DNA of 37,259 bases from Streptomyces huiliensis (GTDB lineage: Bacteria > Actinomycetota > Actinomycetes > Streptomycetales > Streptomycetaceae). Each line of letters starts with the position of its first letter. The first letter of the stretch is position 1. Both the position numbers and the translations under genes were made by a program. Below the pieces are notes generated by a model. The model made no database searches, was not told the origin of the DNA, and worked only from the letters and a program-made list of their open reading frames with translations. Positions 1 through 9,547 of this stretch are shown here, in pieces. The stretch lies in the NCBI RefSeq assembly GCF_020037025.1, contig NZ_JAIQLH010000145.1, forward strand, positions 1 through 37,259. Direction: 5' to 3'.

Positions 1-1701
1 GGCGAGGGCGTGGGCGCGCTCGGAGAGCCGCGCGATGGTCGTCGGACGGCCGCGGCCCGCCGGGTCGGCGGTGCCGGCGGTGGTGCCCGGGGCGCGCCGG
101 TCCCGGCCGGCGCGTTCCGCCGTGGCCGGCGCGTCGCCTGTGACGGTGGTGGCGTCGTGGGCGCGGTCGGTGCCGGCGATGGTGTCATCCGTGAGGGCGG
201 TGGCCTCGGCAGCCTGCCCGTGAACCTCGGCGCGGGGCGCGGCCTCCGCGAAGGCCACCGCCCCCGGCGTCCGCCGGACCCGCTCGGCGAAGGCGGCCGG
301 CACGGTCGTGTCCGGGTCGGCGGGGACGCGGACGGGAGCCGTCGGTTCCTCGTCCGCGAACGGCAGGTCGGCGACGGGCGTCTCGGGGGCCCGGACCGCC
401 GCGGCCAGCAGGCGGCGCAGCCGGGACGCCGTCCGGACGGCCGTCTCGTCGTCGAAGAGGTCGGTGCCGTAGACCAGGGAGCCGTGCAGCCGGTCGCCGT
501 CCTCCCAGAGGTGGAACTCCAGGTCGAAGCGGGTGGAGTGGCGCGGCAGCGGCTCGGCGGTCAGGTGGGCGCCCGGCAGCGGGTGGTCCAGGCGGGGCGG
601 GTTCTGGAGGGCGAACATGACCTGGAAGAGCGGGTTGCGGCCGGGGTCGCGCTCCGGTTGCAGGACCTCGACGAGCTTGTCCAGCGGTACGTCCTGGTGG
701 TCGTACGCGCCCGTGCAGGCGCGCCGGGTGCGGGCCAGCAACTCGGCGAAGGTCGGTGAGCCGGACAAGTCGCCGCGCAGCACCAGGGTGTTGACGAACA
801 GGCCGAGCAGCGGTTCGGTCTCCGGGACGTCGCGGCCGGCGATCGGGGAGCCGACGAGGATGTCGTCCTGCCCGGTCCAGCGGTGCAGCAGGGCGGTCAC
901 CCCGGCGAGCAGCGTCATGAAGAGGGTGGTGCCGTGGGCGCGGCCGGTCGCGCGCAGCGCGCGGGTGAGGTCGTCGGGCAGCTCGAAGTCGACGCGCGCG
1001 CCGCGGAACGACTGTACGGGCGGGCGGGGGTGGTCCGTGGGCAGTTCCAACGGCAGCAACCGGCCGTCGAGTTGACGTTTCCAGTAGTCGAGTCGGCGCT
1101 CCAGGCCCGCGCCGTCGAGCTGTTCGCGCTGCCACTCCGCGAAGTCCGCGTACTGGATCTCCAGCGGGGCGAGGCCGGCCGGCTCGCCGGTGACGTGCTC
1201 CCGGTAGAGGGCGGCGAGTTCGCGCGTGAGGATGTTGAGCGACCAGCCGTCGGTGACGATGTGGTGCAGGCAGAGCAGCAGCAGGTGCCGGCCGGGCGCG
1301 GTGGTGAGCAGGGCGGCCCGGAACAGCGGCCCGGCCGTCAGGTCGAACGGCCGCCCCACCCACTCCAGGGCCCACGGGTGCTCGTCCTCGGCCGCGCACT
1401 CCGCCGTCTCCAGCCGGACGTCACCCGCCGGTGCGACCAGCTGCCGCGGTTCGCCGTCGCGCTCCGCGAACGTCGTGCGCAGGATCTCGTGGCGGGCGAC
1501 GACGTCGTCCAGCGCGGCCTGGAGGGCGGCGGGGTCCGCCTCGCCGGTCAGCCGCAGCGCCAGCGGGATGTTGTAGTACGGGTTGCCGCGGTCGAGGTGG
1601 TGGAAGAACCACATTCGTTGCTGGGCGTAGGAGGCCGGGAAGAGGAGGGCGTCCGGGTCCTCCGGCGTGGTGGCGGGAAGGGTGGTCTCGGCCGGGGACA
1701 C
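1..1701 (-). CDS. NRPS, C domain followed by the start of an A domain (3' end outside window)
   Basis: Third gene of the left minus-strand operon. The GTG start lies two bases past the stop of the PKS gene, and the frame is open to the window edge (567 codons). Residues 15 to about 450 are a condensation domain: SYAQQRMWF at the start and an intact HHIVTDG catalytic motif. An adenylation domain begins near residue 470 (PAAFAERVRRTPGAVAF) and reaches the A1-like motif TTIARLSERAHALA at the edge. About 60 Ala/Thr/Asp-rich residues (bases about 60-240) separate the first beta strand from A1, where A domains normally have a few residues; see findings. It should receive the acyl chain from the KS-AT-cMT-ACP protein encoded just upstream. 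Substrate specificity cannot be read because the A core lies outside the window. Confidence 0.93.
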   Translation of the reverse strand, partial: MSPAETTLPATTPEDPDALLFPASYAQQRMWFFHHLDRGNPYYNIPLALRLTGEADPAALQAALDDVVARHEILRTTFAERDGEPRQLVAPAGDVRLETAECAAEDEHPWALEWVGRPFDLTAGPLFRAALLTTAPGRHLLLLCLHHIVTDGWSLNILTRELAALYREHVTGEPAGLAPLEIQYADFAEWQREQLDGAGLERRLDYWKRQLDGRLLPLELPTDHPRPPVQSFRGARVDFELPDDLTRALRATGRAHGTTLFMTLLAGVTALLHRWTGQDDILVGSPIAGRDVPETEPLLGLFVNTLVLRGDLSGSPTFAELLARTRRACTGAYDHQDVPLDKLVEVLQPERDPGRNPLFQVMFALQNPPRLDHPLPGAHLTAEPLPRHSTRFDLEFHLWEDGDRLHGSLVYGTDLFDDETAVRTASRLRRLLAAAVRAPETPVADLPFADEEPTAPVRVPADPDTTVPAAFAERVRRTPGAVAFAEAAPRAEVHGQAAEATALTDDTIAGTDRAHDATTVTGDAPATAERAGRDRRAPGTTAGTADPAGRGRPTTIARLSERAHALA

Positions 1702-1703
1702 GG

Positions 1704-4700
1704 CTACTCCGTCCTGTGGTCGCGGGTGGTGCCGGCGGCGGCCCGGGCGCGGCGGGCGCTGGGCCGGATGCGGGGCGCGGCCCCGGCGGTGGGCGCGTCG
1801 AGCAGCGGGACGAGCTCGGCGACGGTGGGCGCGTCGAAGATCCGTTGCAGTGACAGTTCGACGCCCGTGGTGTCGCGCAGCCGCGCGAACAGCTGCATGG
1901 CCAGCAGGGATTCCCCGCCGAGGTCGAAGAAGTTGTCGTGCACGCCGATGCCGTCGATGCCGAGGACGTCCTCCCACAGCCGGACGACGTGCTTCTCCCG
2001 GTCGGTGCCGGGCGGGGTGTACGGGACGGAGAGGACGGGCCGTTGGTTGAAGGACCGGCTCATGGGGGAGGCGGCCGGGGCGGCCGGGCCCCGGGTGCGG
2101 CGGGCCGCCACGAGGGTGTGGTCGGCGGCGTCCGCCCCGCCGTCCCGGGGGAAGGCGGTGACGTCGGCGAAGCCCTCCGCGTCCAGCAGCCCGGTCCACT
2201 GGTCCGCGGTGACGAGCGGCGAGCCGTCGCGCAGGTCGTCGTCGAAGTACCACCAGCCCTCGTAGAGCCCGGTCGTCATCAGCGACCAGCGCTGCTGCCG
2301 CGACGCCTCCAGCAGCATCAGGACGCCGTCCGGGACGAGCAGCGCGCCCGCGTTGCGCACGGCCGTCCGCAGGTCGGGGGTGGCGTGCAGGACGTTGAAG
2401 GCGAGGACGACGTCGAACGCGCCGGGTGGGAAGCCCTGTCCGGCCGGGTCCTTGGTGATGTCGAGGACGCCGAACTCCATCCCGGTCAGCCCCTCCTCCC
2501 GGGCCCGGCGCTGGCCGTCCAGGACGAACGACCGGCCGAGGTCGGTGAAGTGGTAGGAAAGGTCCGGGAGTTCGCGGAGGGCCTCCGCCACCTCCCAGGT
2601 GAGGTAGCCGCGTCCCGCGCCGATCTCCAGGATCCGCACCGGCCGGCCCGCCTCGGCGGCGAGCCGGGCGACCGTCTCGGCGATCAGCCGGCGGAAGAGG
2701 GGGATGTCGCTGTAGGCGAGGCGCCGGTCGATCAGGGCGCGCTGGCGGGCGTCGTCGCCGTCGGGCAGCAGCACCTCGGTGCCGGCCGTGGTGCCGTCGA
2801 GCACCCGGGGGTAGTGCCGGACGCAGTGGTCCAGGAAGGCCAGGTCCTCGGCCTGTTCGGGGTGGCCGGCGAGGATCTCGCGGGTCAGGGCGGCCGCTTC
2901 GGGGACGTCGGCGGCGGCCGAGGTGACGTGCAGGCGTTCCCCGTCCGCGCGCAGGATCCCGTCGTCGGTGAGCATGCCGAGCAGGGCGTCCAGGAACCGC
3001 CGGTAGCCGGGGACCGTGCGGAACGCCCGGTGGACGTCCTCGCGGTCCAGGGCGGTACCGGGGGCGAGCGGCAGCCCGGCGGCGCGGAGCACCGCGCACA
3101 CGTGGGCGACGGCCAGCCGGTCGAGCCGGGCGGTCAGCTCCTCCGGGTCGCGCAGCGGCGGGTGTTCGGCGCGCAGCCGCCGTTCCGCGAGGGTCATCCG
3201 CGGGAGTTCCGCCGCCAGCGCCACGGGGAACGGCGCGGGGGCGGCCGGCCGGAGCCCGGGGGCCGCCTCGCCGGCGGGCCGGTGGACGTCGATCCAGTGC
3301 CGGGCGCGGCGGAACGGGTAGCCGGGCAGCGGGACGCGGCGCGGGGACCGGCGGGCGTGCACGGCCGCGACGTCGGCCGGGGCGCCGAGGGTCCACAGCC
3401 GCCCGACCGCGTCCAGCAGCGTCCGGTGGTCGGGTTCGGCGGCCTGCGGGTGCCGCATGGCGGCGACGACGGGGGCGGCGCCGCCCCGGGCGCGGACCAG
3501 CCCGGTGAGGGCCCGGCCGGGGCCCACCTCCAGCAGCACCGGGTCGCCCTCGGCGAGGAGGGTGTCGAGGCCGGCGCCGAAGCGGACGGGCTCGCGGGTG
3601 TGCCGCACCCAGGCGGCTGGGTCCGTGGCCTGCTCGGGGGTGATCCAGGTGCCGGTGAGGTTGGAGACGTACGGGATCTCCGGTGTCTTCAGCGGCAGTC
3701 GGGCGACGGTCTCGGCGTAGGTGCCGAGGATGGGGTCGAGCAGCGCGGAGTGGGCGGCGGCGCCGAAGCGGATGCGGCGGTGCCGTACGCCGTCGCGCGT
3801 CAGCCGCTCCTCCGCCCGTGCCAGCGCCTCCTCCGGACCGGCGAGCGCGCAGGCGGCGGGCCCGTTGACGGCGGCCAGGGAGAGGCCGCCGTCCAGGTAG
3901 GGCGCGACGGCGTCCTCGCCGAGGGAGACGCCCAGCATCCCGCCGGTGCCGGCCGCGCGGGCGAACAGCTCCTCGCGGCGGACCACCAGCGGCAGCAGGT
4001 CCTCGGGGGCGAGGACGCCGGCCACGCAGGCGGCCGTGTACTCGCCGAGGCTGTGCCCGAGCAGCGCGGTGGGCCGGATCCCCCACGACATCAGCAGGGT
4101 GGCCAGGGCGTATTCGGTGGCGACCAGGGTCGGGAAGACATCCTCGGGAGTGCCGGGAACAGCGGGTCCGCCGTACAGCATGTCCCGAAGGTCGCGGCCG
4201 AGCAGCGGGCGCAGCACGTCGGCGCAACGGTCGATCTCCCGCCGGTAGACCGGCTCCGTCTCGTACAGGCCGCGGCCCATCCCGGGGTGCTGGGAGCCGG
4301 CGCCCGGGAAGAGGAAGACGACGGGCTGGTCGGTGCCGGCGGGTCCGGCCGCCGGGGGCGCGGCGAGCAGCCGCCGGGCCGTGTCGGCGGTGTCCGCCGC
4401 GGTGAGGGCGAGCCGGTGGGGTCGGGCGCGGCGGCCGGCGGCGAGAGTGTGGGCGACGTCGGCGAGCGGCAGGCCGGGGTGTGTTTCGAGATGCCGGCCG
4501 AGGTTTCCGGCGAGGGCCGCCAGGTCCTCGGGGGAGCGGGCGGACAGCGTCAACAGCGCTTCTTCACCGCCCGTTCGGGAAGGCCGGGGCGCGGGTGCCT
4601 CCTCCAGGACGACGTGCGCGTTGGTGCCGCCGATGCCCAGCGAGCTGACGCCGGCCCGGCGCGGCCGGCCGTCGCTCTCCCACACCCGGGTGGCGGTGGG

Positions 4701-5927
4701 GACGTGGAACGGGCTCTCCTCCAGGCCGAGCAGCGGGTTGGGGGAGCGGAAGTGCAGGGTCGGCGGGATGGTCCGGTGCTCCAGCGCCAGCACGGTCTTG
4801 ATGAACCCGGCGATGCCCGCCGCCGCGTCCGTGTGCCCGATGTTGCTCTTGACCGAGCCCAGCGCGCAGAAGCCGCGCCGGTCGGTGGAGGCGGCGAACG
4901 CCCGCTTCAGCGCCGCCACTTCGATGGGGTCGCCGACCGGCGTGCCGGTGCCGTGCGCCTCGACGTAGCCGATGGAGTCGGCGTCGACCCCGGCCACCGC
5001 CTGCGCGGCGACGATCACCTCGGCCTGCCCGGCGGCGCTGGGCGCGGCGAAGCCGACCTTGCGGTCGCCGTCGTTGTTGACCGCGCTGCCCTTGACGACG
5101 GCGTGGATGTGGTCGCCGTCGGCCAGGGCGTCCGCCAGCCGCTTCAGCACCACGACGCCCAGACCCTCGCCCGCGAGCATGCCCGTCGCGTCGGCGTCGA
5201 ACGGCCGGCAGTGCCCGTCGTGCGAGAACGGGCCGTCCTTGACGTACCGGTAGCCCTGCCGCAGCGCCGGGTTGAGCGAGACGCCGCCCGCCAGGGCCGT
5301 GTCGCACTGGTGGGAGAGCAGGTCCTGGCAGGCCAGGTGCACCGCCACCAGCGACGTGGAGCAGGCGGTCTGCACCGACAGGCTGGGACCGGTGAGCCCC
5401 AGCTCGTACGAGACCCGGGTGGCCAGCGTGCTGTTGACGTTGCCGAGCTGGGCGTGGTGCAGGGTCACGCTGTCCGCGCCGCGCAGCCGGGGGTGCACGT
5501 GGTCGAGGAAGTAGCGGCTCTGCACGGCACCGGCGTAGACGCCGACGGCACCCGTCGTCGTCCCCGGCCCGTACCCCGCGTGCTCCAGGGCGTGGTGGGC
5601 GCACTGGAGGAACAACCGCTGCTGTGGGTCGAGGAGTTCGGCCTCCGACGGCGGGTAGCCGAAGAACTCGGCGTCGAACTCGTCGATGCCGTCCACCACC
5701 GACGCCACCTTGACCAGGTACGGGTCGTCCAGCCGCGCCGGGTCGCCGCCCGCCGCCAGGTACGTCGCGTCGTCGAGCGGCGCGACCGCCTCCCGGCCCT
5801 CCGTCAGGCCGGCCCAGAACGTGTCGAGGTCCGGCGCGCCCGGGAAGCGCCCGGCCATGCCGACGACCGCGATGTCGGTGCCCTCGTCAGGCCCGTCCGC
5901 TGCCACGTCGCTGTTCACAGTGGTCAC
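1704..5927 (-). CDS. Type I PKS module, KS-AT-cMT-ACP
   Basis: Single polyketide extension module of 1407 residues. The GTG start overlaps the stop of the upstream NRPS (GTGA) and has GAAAGGA five bases before it; the frame is open further upstream, but that is shadow coding. KS: DPQQRLFLQC, active-site Cys189 in TACSTS, and the histidine motifs EAHGTGTP and NIGHTDAAAG. AT: FLFPGAGSQHPGMG and nucleophile Ser626 in GHSLGE; the specificity motif reads AAAHS rather than HAFH or YASH, most like the malonyl-type ATs of hybrid clusters. A C-methyltransferase follows (LEIGAGRG near residue 1100). The ACP carries Ser1340 in LGGES. No KR, DH or ER is seen, so the unit should remain a beta-ketone with one or two alpha-methyl groups. 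The neighbours imply an NRPS to PKS to NRPS order. Substrate and methylation count are inferred. Confidence 0.95.
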   Translation of the reverse strand: MTTVNSDVAADGPDEGTDIAVVGMAGRFPGAPDLDTFWAGLTEGREAVAPLDDATYLAAGGDPARLDDPYLVKVASVVDGIDEFDAEFFGYPPSEAELLDPQQRLFLQCAHHALEHAGYGPGTTTGAVGVYAGAVQSRYFLDHVHPRLRGADSVTLHHAQLGNVNSTLATRVSYELGLTGPSLSVQTACSTSLVAVHLACQDLLSHQCDTALAGGVSLNPALRQGYRYVKDGPFSHDGHCRPFDADATGMLAGEGLGVVVLKRLADALADGDHIHAVVKGSAVNNDGDRKVGFAAPSAAGQAEVIVAAQAVAGVDADSIGYVEAHGTGTPVGDPIEVAALKRAFAASTDRRGFCALGSVKSNIGHTDAAAGIAGFIKTVLALEHRTIPPTLHFRSPNPLLGLEESPFHVPTATRVWESDGRPRRAGVSSLGIGGTNAHVVLEEAPAPRPSRTGGEEALLTLSARSPEDLAALAGNLGRHLETHPGLPLADVAHTLAAGRRARPHRLALTAADTADTARRLLAAPPAAGPAGTDQPVVFLFPGAGSQHPGMGRGLYETEPVYRREIDRCADVLRPLLGRDLRDMLYGGPAVPGTPEDVFPTLVATEYALATLLMSWGIRPTALLGHSLGEYTAACVAGVLAPEDLLPLVVRREELFARAAGTGGMLGVSLGEDAVAPYLDGGLSLAAVNGPAACALAGPEEALARAEERLTRDGVRHRRIRFGAAAHSALLDPILGTYAETVARLPLKTPEIPYVSNLTGTWITPEQATDPAAWVRHTREPVRFGAGLDTLLAEGDPVLLEVGPGRALTGLVRARGGAAPVVAAMRHPQAAEPDHRTLLDAVGRLWTLGAPADVAAVHARRSPRRVPLPGYPFRRARHWIDVHRPAGEAAPGLRPAAPAPFPVALAAELPRMTLAERRLRAEHPPLRDPEELTARLDRLAVAHVCAVLRAAGLPLAPGTALDREDVHRAFRTVPGYRRFLDALLGMLTDDGILRADGERLHVTSAAADVPEAAALTREILAGHPEQAEDLAFLDHCVRHYPRVLDGTTAGTEVLLPDGDDARQRALIDRRLAYSDIPLFRRLIAETVARLAAEAGRPVRILEIGAGRGYLTWEVAEALRELPDLSYHFTDLGRSFVLDGQRRAREEGLTGMEFGVLDITKDPAGQGFPPGAFDVVLAFNVLHATPDLRTAVRNAGALLVPDGVLMLLEASRQQRWSLMTTGLYEGWWYFDDDLRDGSPLVTADQWTGLLDAEGFADVTAFPRDGGADAADHTLVAARRTRGPAAPAASPMSRSFNQRPVLSVPYTPPGTDREKHVVRLWEDVLGIDGIGVHDNFFDLGGESLLAMQLFARLRDTTGVELSLQRIFDAPTVAELVPLLDAPTAGAAPRIRPSARRARAAAGTTRDHRTE

Positions 5928-8900
5928 CGCGTCCTTTCCCCGGGCGCCTGCGCCCGCTGTCGCGCCGTCCGGCCGGCGGCCGCCGCGCGCCGTGCCGCTG
6001 TCTGCCGCCGTCGTTCGGCCTGCGCCCGGATCCGGTCCAGCTCGGGACCGCCCCCGTCCTCCGCCGGGGTCCCGCGGGACATCCGGGCGGCGAGGGAGGC
6101 GACCGTCGGGTGGTCGTAGAGCTCGACGAGGGGGACGTCGTGGCCGAGCCGGCTCCGGTAGAGGGCCTGGGCCCGTACGAGGAGCAGGGAGTGGCCCCCC
6201 AGGTCGAAGAAGTTGTGCCGGACGCCGATGTCGTCCCGGCCCAGCAGCTCGGCCCAGACGGCGGCGACGTCCCGCTCCAGGGCGTCGCGCGGCCGGACGA
6301 ACGGGGTCGCCGCCTCGTCCGGGGCCGCCGGCGCGAGGGCGAGCAGCGCCCTGCGGTCCGTCTTGCCCGCGCTGGTCAGGGGCAGGGCCGGCAGGACGTG
6401 CAGCTCGCCGGGGACCGCGTAGTGCGGGAGCCGGGCGGTGAGCCAGTCGCGCAGCGCGGCGACGGAGGGCGCCTCGGTGCCGGCCTCCGGGACGCACCAG
6501 GCGGCCAGCCGGTCGCCGCCCGGCGCGCCGGTGCGCAGCAGGGCCGCGCTCTGCCGGACGGCGGGGTGGGCGGTGAGCGCCGCCTCCACCTCGCCCAGTT
6601 CGACGCGGAAGCCCCGCACCTTGACCTGGTCGTCGGCCCGGCCCAGGAACTCGATCCCGCCGTCCGGCCGGTAGCGGCCCAGGTCGCCGGTGCGGTACAG
6701 CCGCCCGCCCGGGGCGTCGGCGAACGGGTCGGGGACGAACGCCTCGGCCGTCCGGCGCGGGTCGTTCAGATAGCCCCGGGCCAGCGGCATGCCGCCGAGG
6801 TACAGCTCGCCGGGGACGCCGACGGGGACCGGGCGCAGCGCCCGGTCGAGCAGGTACAGGCGGGCGTTGGGGTTGGGACGCCCGATGGTGACCGTCGCGC
6901 CGTCCGCCCGCTCGTCGAAGACGTGGCAGCTGACCCCGATCGTGGCCTCGGCGGGCCCGTACCCGTGGTACATCGTCGCGCCCAGCCGGTCGCGGAACCG
7001 CCGGTACAGCGCCGGGGTGAGCGCCTCGCCGCCGCACCACAGGTGGCGGATCGAGCGGGCCGTCCGGGAGATGTCGTCGCGCTCCAGCAGGACGTCCAGC
7101 ATGGAGGCGACGATGTAGAGGAACGTGACGCCCTCCCGCTCGATCACCTCCGCGAGGTGGTCGATATCGCCGTGCGCGTCCGGGTCGGCCAGGACCAGGC
7201 GGGCGCCGTTGACCAGCGGCAGGAAGATCTCGTTGACGGAGATGTCGAAGCCCATCGGGGCCTTGTGCAGGACCCGGTCGCCGGTGGTCATGCCGAGCAG
7301 CCGGGACTGCCACACCAGGCGGCCGGAAATGGCCTGATGACGGATCATCACGCCCTTGGGGGTGCCAGTGGAGCCCGAGGTGTGGATGACGTAGGCCAGG
7401 TTTTCCATGTCCACCGCCGGAACGGGCTGCGCGGCGGCGGGTTCGTACGGCTCGGCCAGGTCGAGCACGGGAACGTCCAGCGGCGGGGGCGCCGGCGTGG
7501 TGGCCGCGTCGGTGAGCACCAGGACGGGACGGGCGGCCCGGGCCACGTCCGCCCGCCGGAGCGCCGGCCAGGAGGGCTCCAGCGGCATGAACGCGGCCCC
7601 CGCCTTGAGCACCGCCAACAGGGCCACCACCAGCGTCGGCGAGCGGGTGAGGTGGACGCCCACGACGTGCTCCGGCCCGGCGCCCAACGTCCGCAGCCGT
7701 ACGGCGAGTTCATCGGCCCGCGCGTCGAGCTCGCGATACGTGAGGGAGGCGTCCCGGGCGACCACCGCGACCAGGTCCGGCGTCCGGGCGGCCTGCTCCT
7801 CCACCAGCCGGTGCAGGGGCCGGGTCTCGGCCGGGTCGTCGTGCGTCCGGCTCCACTCCTCCAGCGCCCGGCGCTCCTCCTCCCCGGTGAGCAGCGGCAG
7901 TTCGCCCAGCCGCCGGTCCGGGCCGAATGCCGCGCCCCGGAACAGCTCCACGAGGTGGCCGAGCAGCCGCTCGACGGCCGCCGGGGAGAACAGGTCGGCG
8001 CGGGCGGTCAACCCGAGGACGACGTCCCCGCCGGCCTCCCGGGCCTCCAGCACCAGCGGGAAGCGGGCGGTCCCGTTGTGGTGCGGCAGCTCCTCGAACA
8101 GCACCTCGGGGGTGCGGACACGGCTCGGCTCCGCCGTGACGAACGAGAACACCGCGTCGAACAGCGCCGGTTGCCCCACCGCCCCGGCGGGCCGCAGCGC
8201 CTCGGTGACCCGGTCGAACGGCACGTCCTGGTGGGCGAAGGCGTCCGCGCAGACGTCCCGGACGCGGCCGAGGAGGGTACGGAAGGAGGGGTCCCCGGCG
8301 AGGTCGGCGCGGAGCACCACCGTGTTGCCGAAGTTCCCGACCACGTCCTCGAACTCGGCCCGGCCGCGGTTGACCACCGGCGAGCCGACGGCGATGTCGT
8401 CCTCGCCGGTCCAGCGGTGCAGCGCCGTCTGGTACGCGGCCAGCAGCGCCGTGTACAGGGTGACGCCGGACTCCCGGGCCAGGGCGCGCAGCGCACCGGC
8501 CGCGTCGGGGCCGAGGCGGGCGTCGCGCCGTACGCCGTCGGTGCCGGTGGTACCCGGGGCGGCGTCGCGGTCGGCGGGGAGCGCGAGGGCCGGCGGGTGC
8601 GGCAGCAGCCGTTCGCGCCAGTGGGCGAGCTGGCCGTCCCAGGCGCCCTCGGCGAGCCGGTCCGCCTCCCAGCGGGCGTAGTCCGCGTACTGGACGCGCG
8701 GCCGGGTGACGGGCGCGGGCGCGCCGCCGGTGGCCTCCGTGTAGCGGTGGGCGAGTTCGTCGAGCACCCGGCCCCACGACAGGTCGTCGAAGGCGATGTG
8801 ATGGACCGTCAGCGACAGCAGGTGGTCGTCGGCGGCGAACCGGAACAGCCGGAAGCGGACCGGTCGTTCGGCGTCCAGGTCGAAGGGGCGGCGCCCCTCC

Positions 8901-9346
8901 TCGGCCACGGCCGCCCGGGCCCGCGCGGCGCGTTCACCGACGGGCACGTCCTCGAGGTCGGTCAGCGGCAGCGGGACCGGCGCCGGGGGCAGCACCCGGC
9001 GGCCGGGGGAGCCGTCGGTGTCCGCCGGGTAGACGGTCCGCAGGATGTCGTGGGCGTCCGCCAGGGCGGTGAGGGCGGTGCCGAGGGCGGCCGGGTCCAG
9101 CGGTCCGGTCAGCCGGACGCCGCCGCACAGGTTGTAGGCGACGCCGTCCGGCTGGAGCCGCCGCAGGAACCACATGCGCCGCTCGGCCGACGACAGGGGC
9201 GCCGCGCCCGTGTCGTCGCCGTGGACGGCGACCGGGGCGAACGACGGGTCCGGGCCGGCCAGCCCGGCCTCGGCGAGCAGCAGTTCGGCGAGTTCCCGCC
9301 GTTGTGTCTCGGCGGTGGGGTCGGACTGGTCCTCGGTACGCGTCAC
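5924..9346 (-). CDS. NRPS module C-A-T, predicted N5-hydroxyornithine-type substrate
   Basis: First gene of the left operon, 1140 residues, GTG start with GAGGAC six bases upstream. Condensation domain at about 35-450; its catalytic motif reads HHIAFDD (His182, His183, Asp187), with Asp in place of the usual final Gly. Adenylation domain at about 490-985: YVIHTSGSTGTPKG, FDISVNEIF (Asp701), YHGYGPAEATIG, and the A10 lysine in SAGKTDR. Lining up the pocket residues by eye gives D-I-N-Y-W-G-G-I-(G), which I recall as the code of A domains for N5-hydroxy(formyl)ornithine in hydroxamate siderophores. Thiolation domain with Ser1053 in LGGHS. An Arg/Ala-rich tail (last 40 residues) looks like a C-terminal docking helix facing the following PKS. 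No ornithine N-monooxygenase is encoded in the window, so the substrate may be another N5-oxidised ornithine such as graminine. Confidence 0.95.
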   Translation of the reverse strand: MTRTEDQSDPTAETQRRELAELLLAEAGLAGPDPSFAPVAVHGDDTGAAPLSSAERRMWFLRRLQPDGVAYNLCGGVRLTGPLDPAALGTALTALADAHDILRTVYPADTDGSPGRRVLPPAPVPLPLTDLEDVPVGERAARARAAVAEEGRRPFDLDAERPVRFRLFRFAADDHLLSLTVHHIAFDDLSWGRVLDELAHRYTEATGGAPAPVTRPRVQYADYARWEADRLAEGAWDGQLAHWRERLLPHPPALALPADRDAAPGTTGTDGVRRDARLGPDAAGALRALARESGVTLYTALLAAYQTALHRWTGEDDIAVGSPVVNRGRAEFEDVVGNFGNTVVLRADLAGDPSFRTLLGRVRDVCADAFAHQDVPFDRVTEALRPAGAVGQPALFDAVFSFVTAEPSRVRTPEVLFEELPHHNGTARFPLVLEAREAGGDVVLGLTARADLFSPAAVERLLGHLVELFRGAAFGPDRRLGELPLLTGEEERRALEEWSRTHDDPAETRPLHRLVEEQAARTPDLVAVVARDASLTYRELDARADELAVRLRTLGAGPEHVVGVHLTRSPTLVVALLAVLKAGAAFMPLEPSWPALRRADVARAARPVLVLTDAATTPAPPPLDVPVLDLAEPYEPAAAQPVPAVDMENLAYVIHTSGSTGTPKGVMIRHQAISGRLVWQSRLLGMTTGDRVLHKAPMGFDISVNEIFLPLVNGARLVLADPDAHGDIDHLAEVIEREGVTFLYIVASMLDVLLERDDISRTARSIRHLWCGGEALTPALYRRFRDRLGATMYHGYGPAEATIGVSCHVFDERADGATVTIGRPNPNARLYLLDRALRPVPVGVPGELYLGGMPLARGYLNDPRRTAEAFVPDPFADAPGGRLYRTGDLGRYRPDGGIEFLGRADDQVKVRGFRVELGEVEAALTAHPAVRQSAALLRTGAPGGDRLAAWCVPEAGTEAPSVAALRDWLTARLPHYAVPGELHVLPALPLTSAGKTDRRALLALAPAAPDEAATPFVRPRDALERDVAAVWAELLGRDDIGVRHNFFDLGGHSLLLVRAQALYRSRLGHDVPLVELYDHPTVASLAARMSRGTPAEDGGGPELDRIRAQAERRRQTAARRAAAAGRTARQRAQAPGERTR

Positions 9347-9483
9347 TGCGGTCCTCTGTTTCTCGCTCCGGGCCGCGGCACGGCGGGCCGGGCCCCGCGG
9401 ACGGACGCGGGGGAATTTCCGGAGGGAATTCCGGGGAAAAGGCGGTCACCTGGGTTCCGGTACCACTCCTGTGGCCTCGGCCG

Positions 9484-9547
9484 AACGTAACAGCGGGCCC
9501 CGCGGGCGTCGTCCAACCCGGGTAGCCATTACGGCCTCCAACCGTGG
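9484..9547 (-). promoter_or_regulatory. Cluster promoter upstream of the C-A-T NRPS operon
   Basis: Read on the minus strand, TACCCGGGTTGGACGAC (9524-9508) is followed by an extended -10-like TGTTACGTT (9492-9484). A second, weaker GGTTGGA copy lies 25 bases upstream (9535-9547). The same box and spacing recur before the N-oxygenase, SznF-like and acyltransferase genes. Both the promoter role and activator binding are inference. The rest of the 343-base gap between the divergent NRPS and thioesterase genes shows no gene. Confidence 0.6.

Noticed and set aside
1704..5927. KR, DH or ER domain in either PKS protein
   Set aside because: The segment between AT and ACP is fully accounted for by the methyltransferase in one and by a short linker in the other.
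1938..6119. Long plus-strand open frame opposite the left PKS gene, and similar frames of up to 1900 codons opposite the right NRPS genes
   Set aside because: Amino-acid composition is Arg/Gly/Ala/Val-biased with no domain motifs, while the opposite strand has complete KS, AT, A, C and T motifs. These are high-GC shadow frames.
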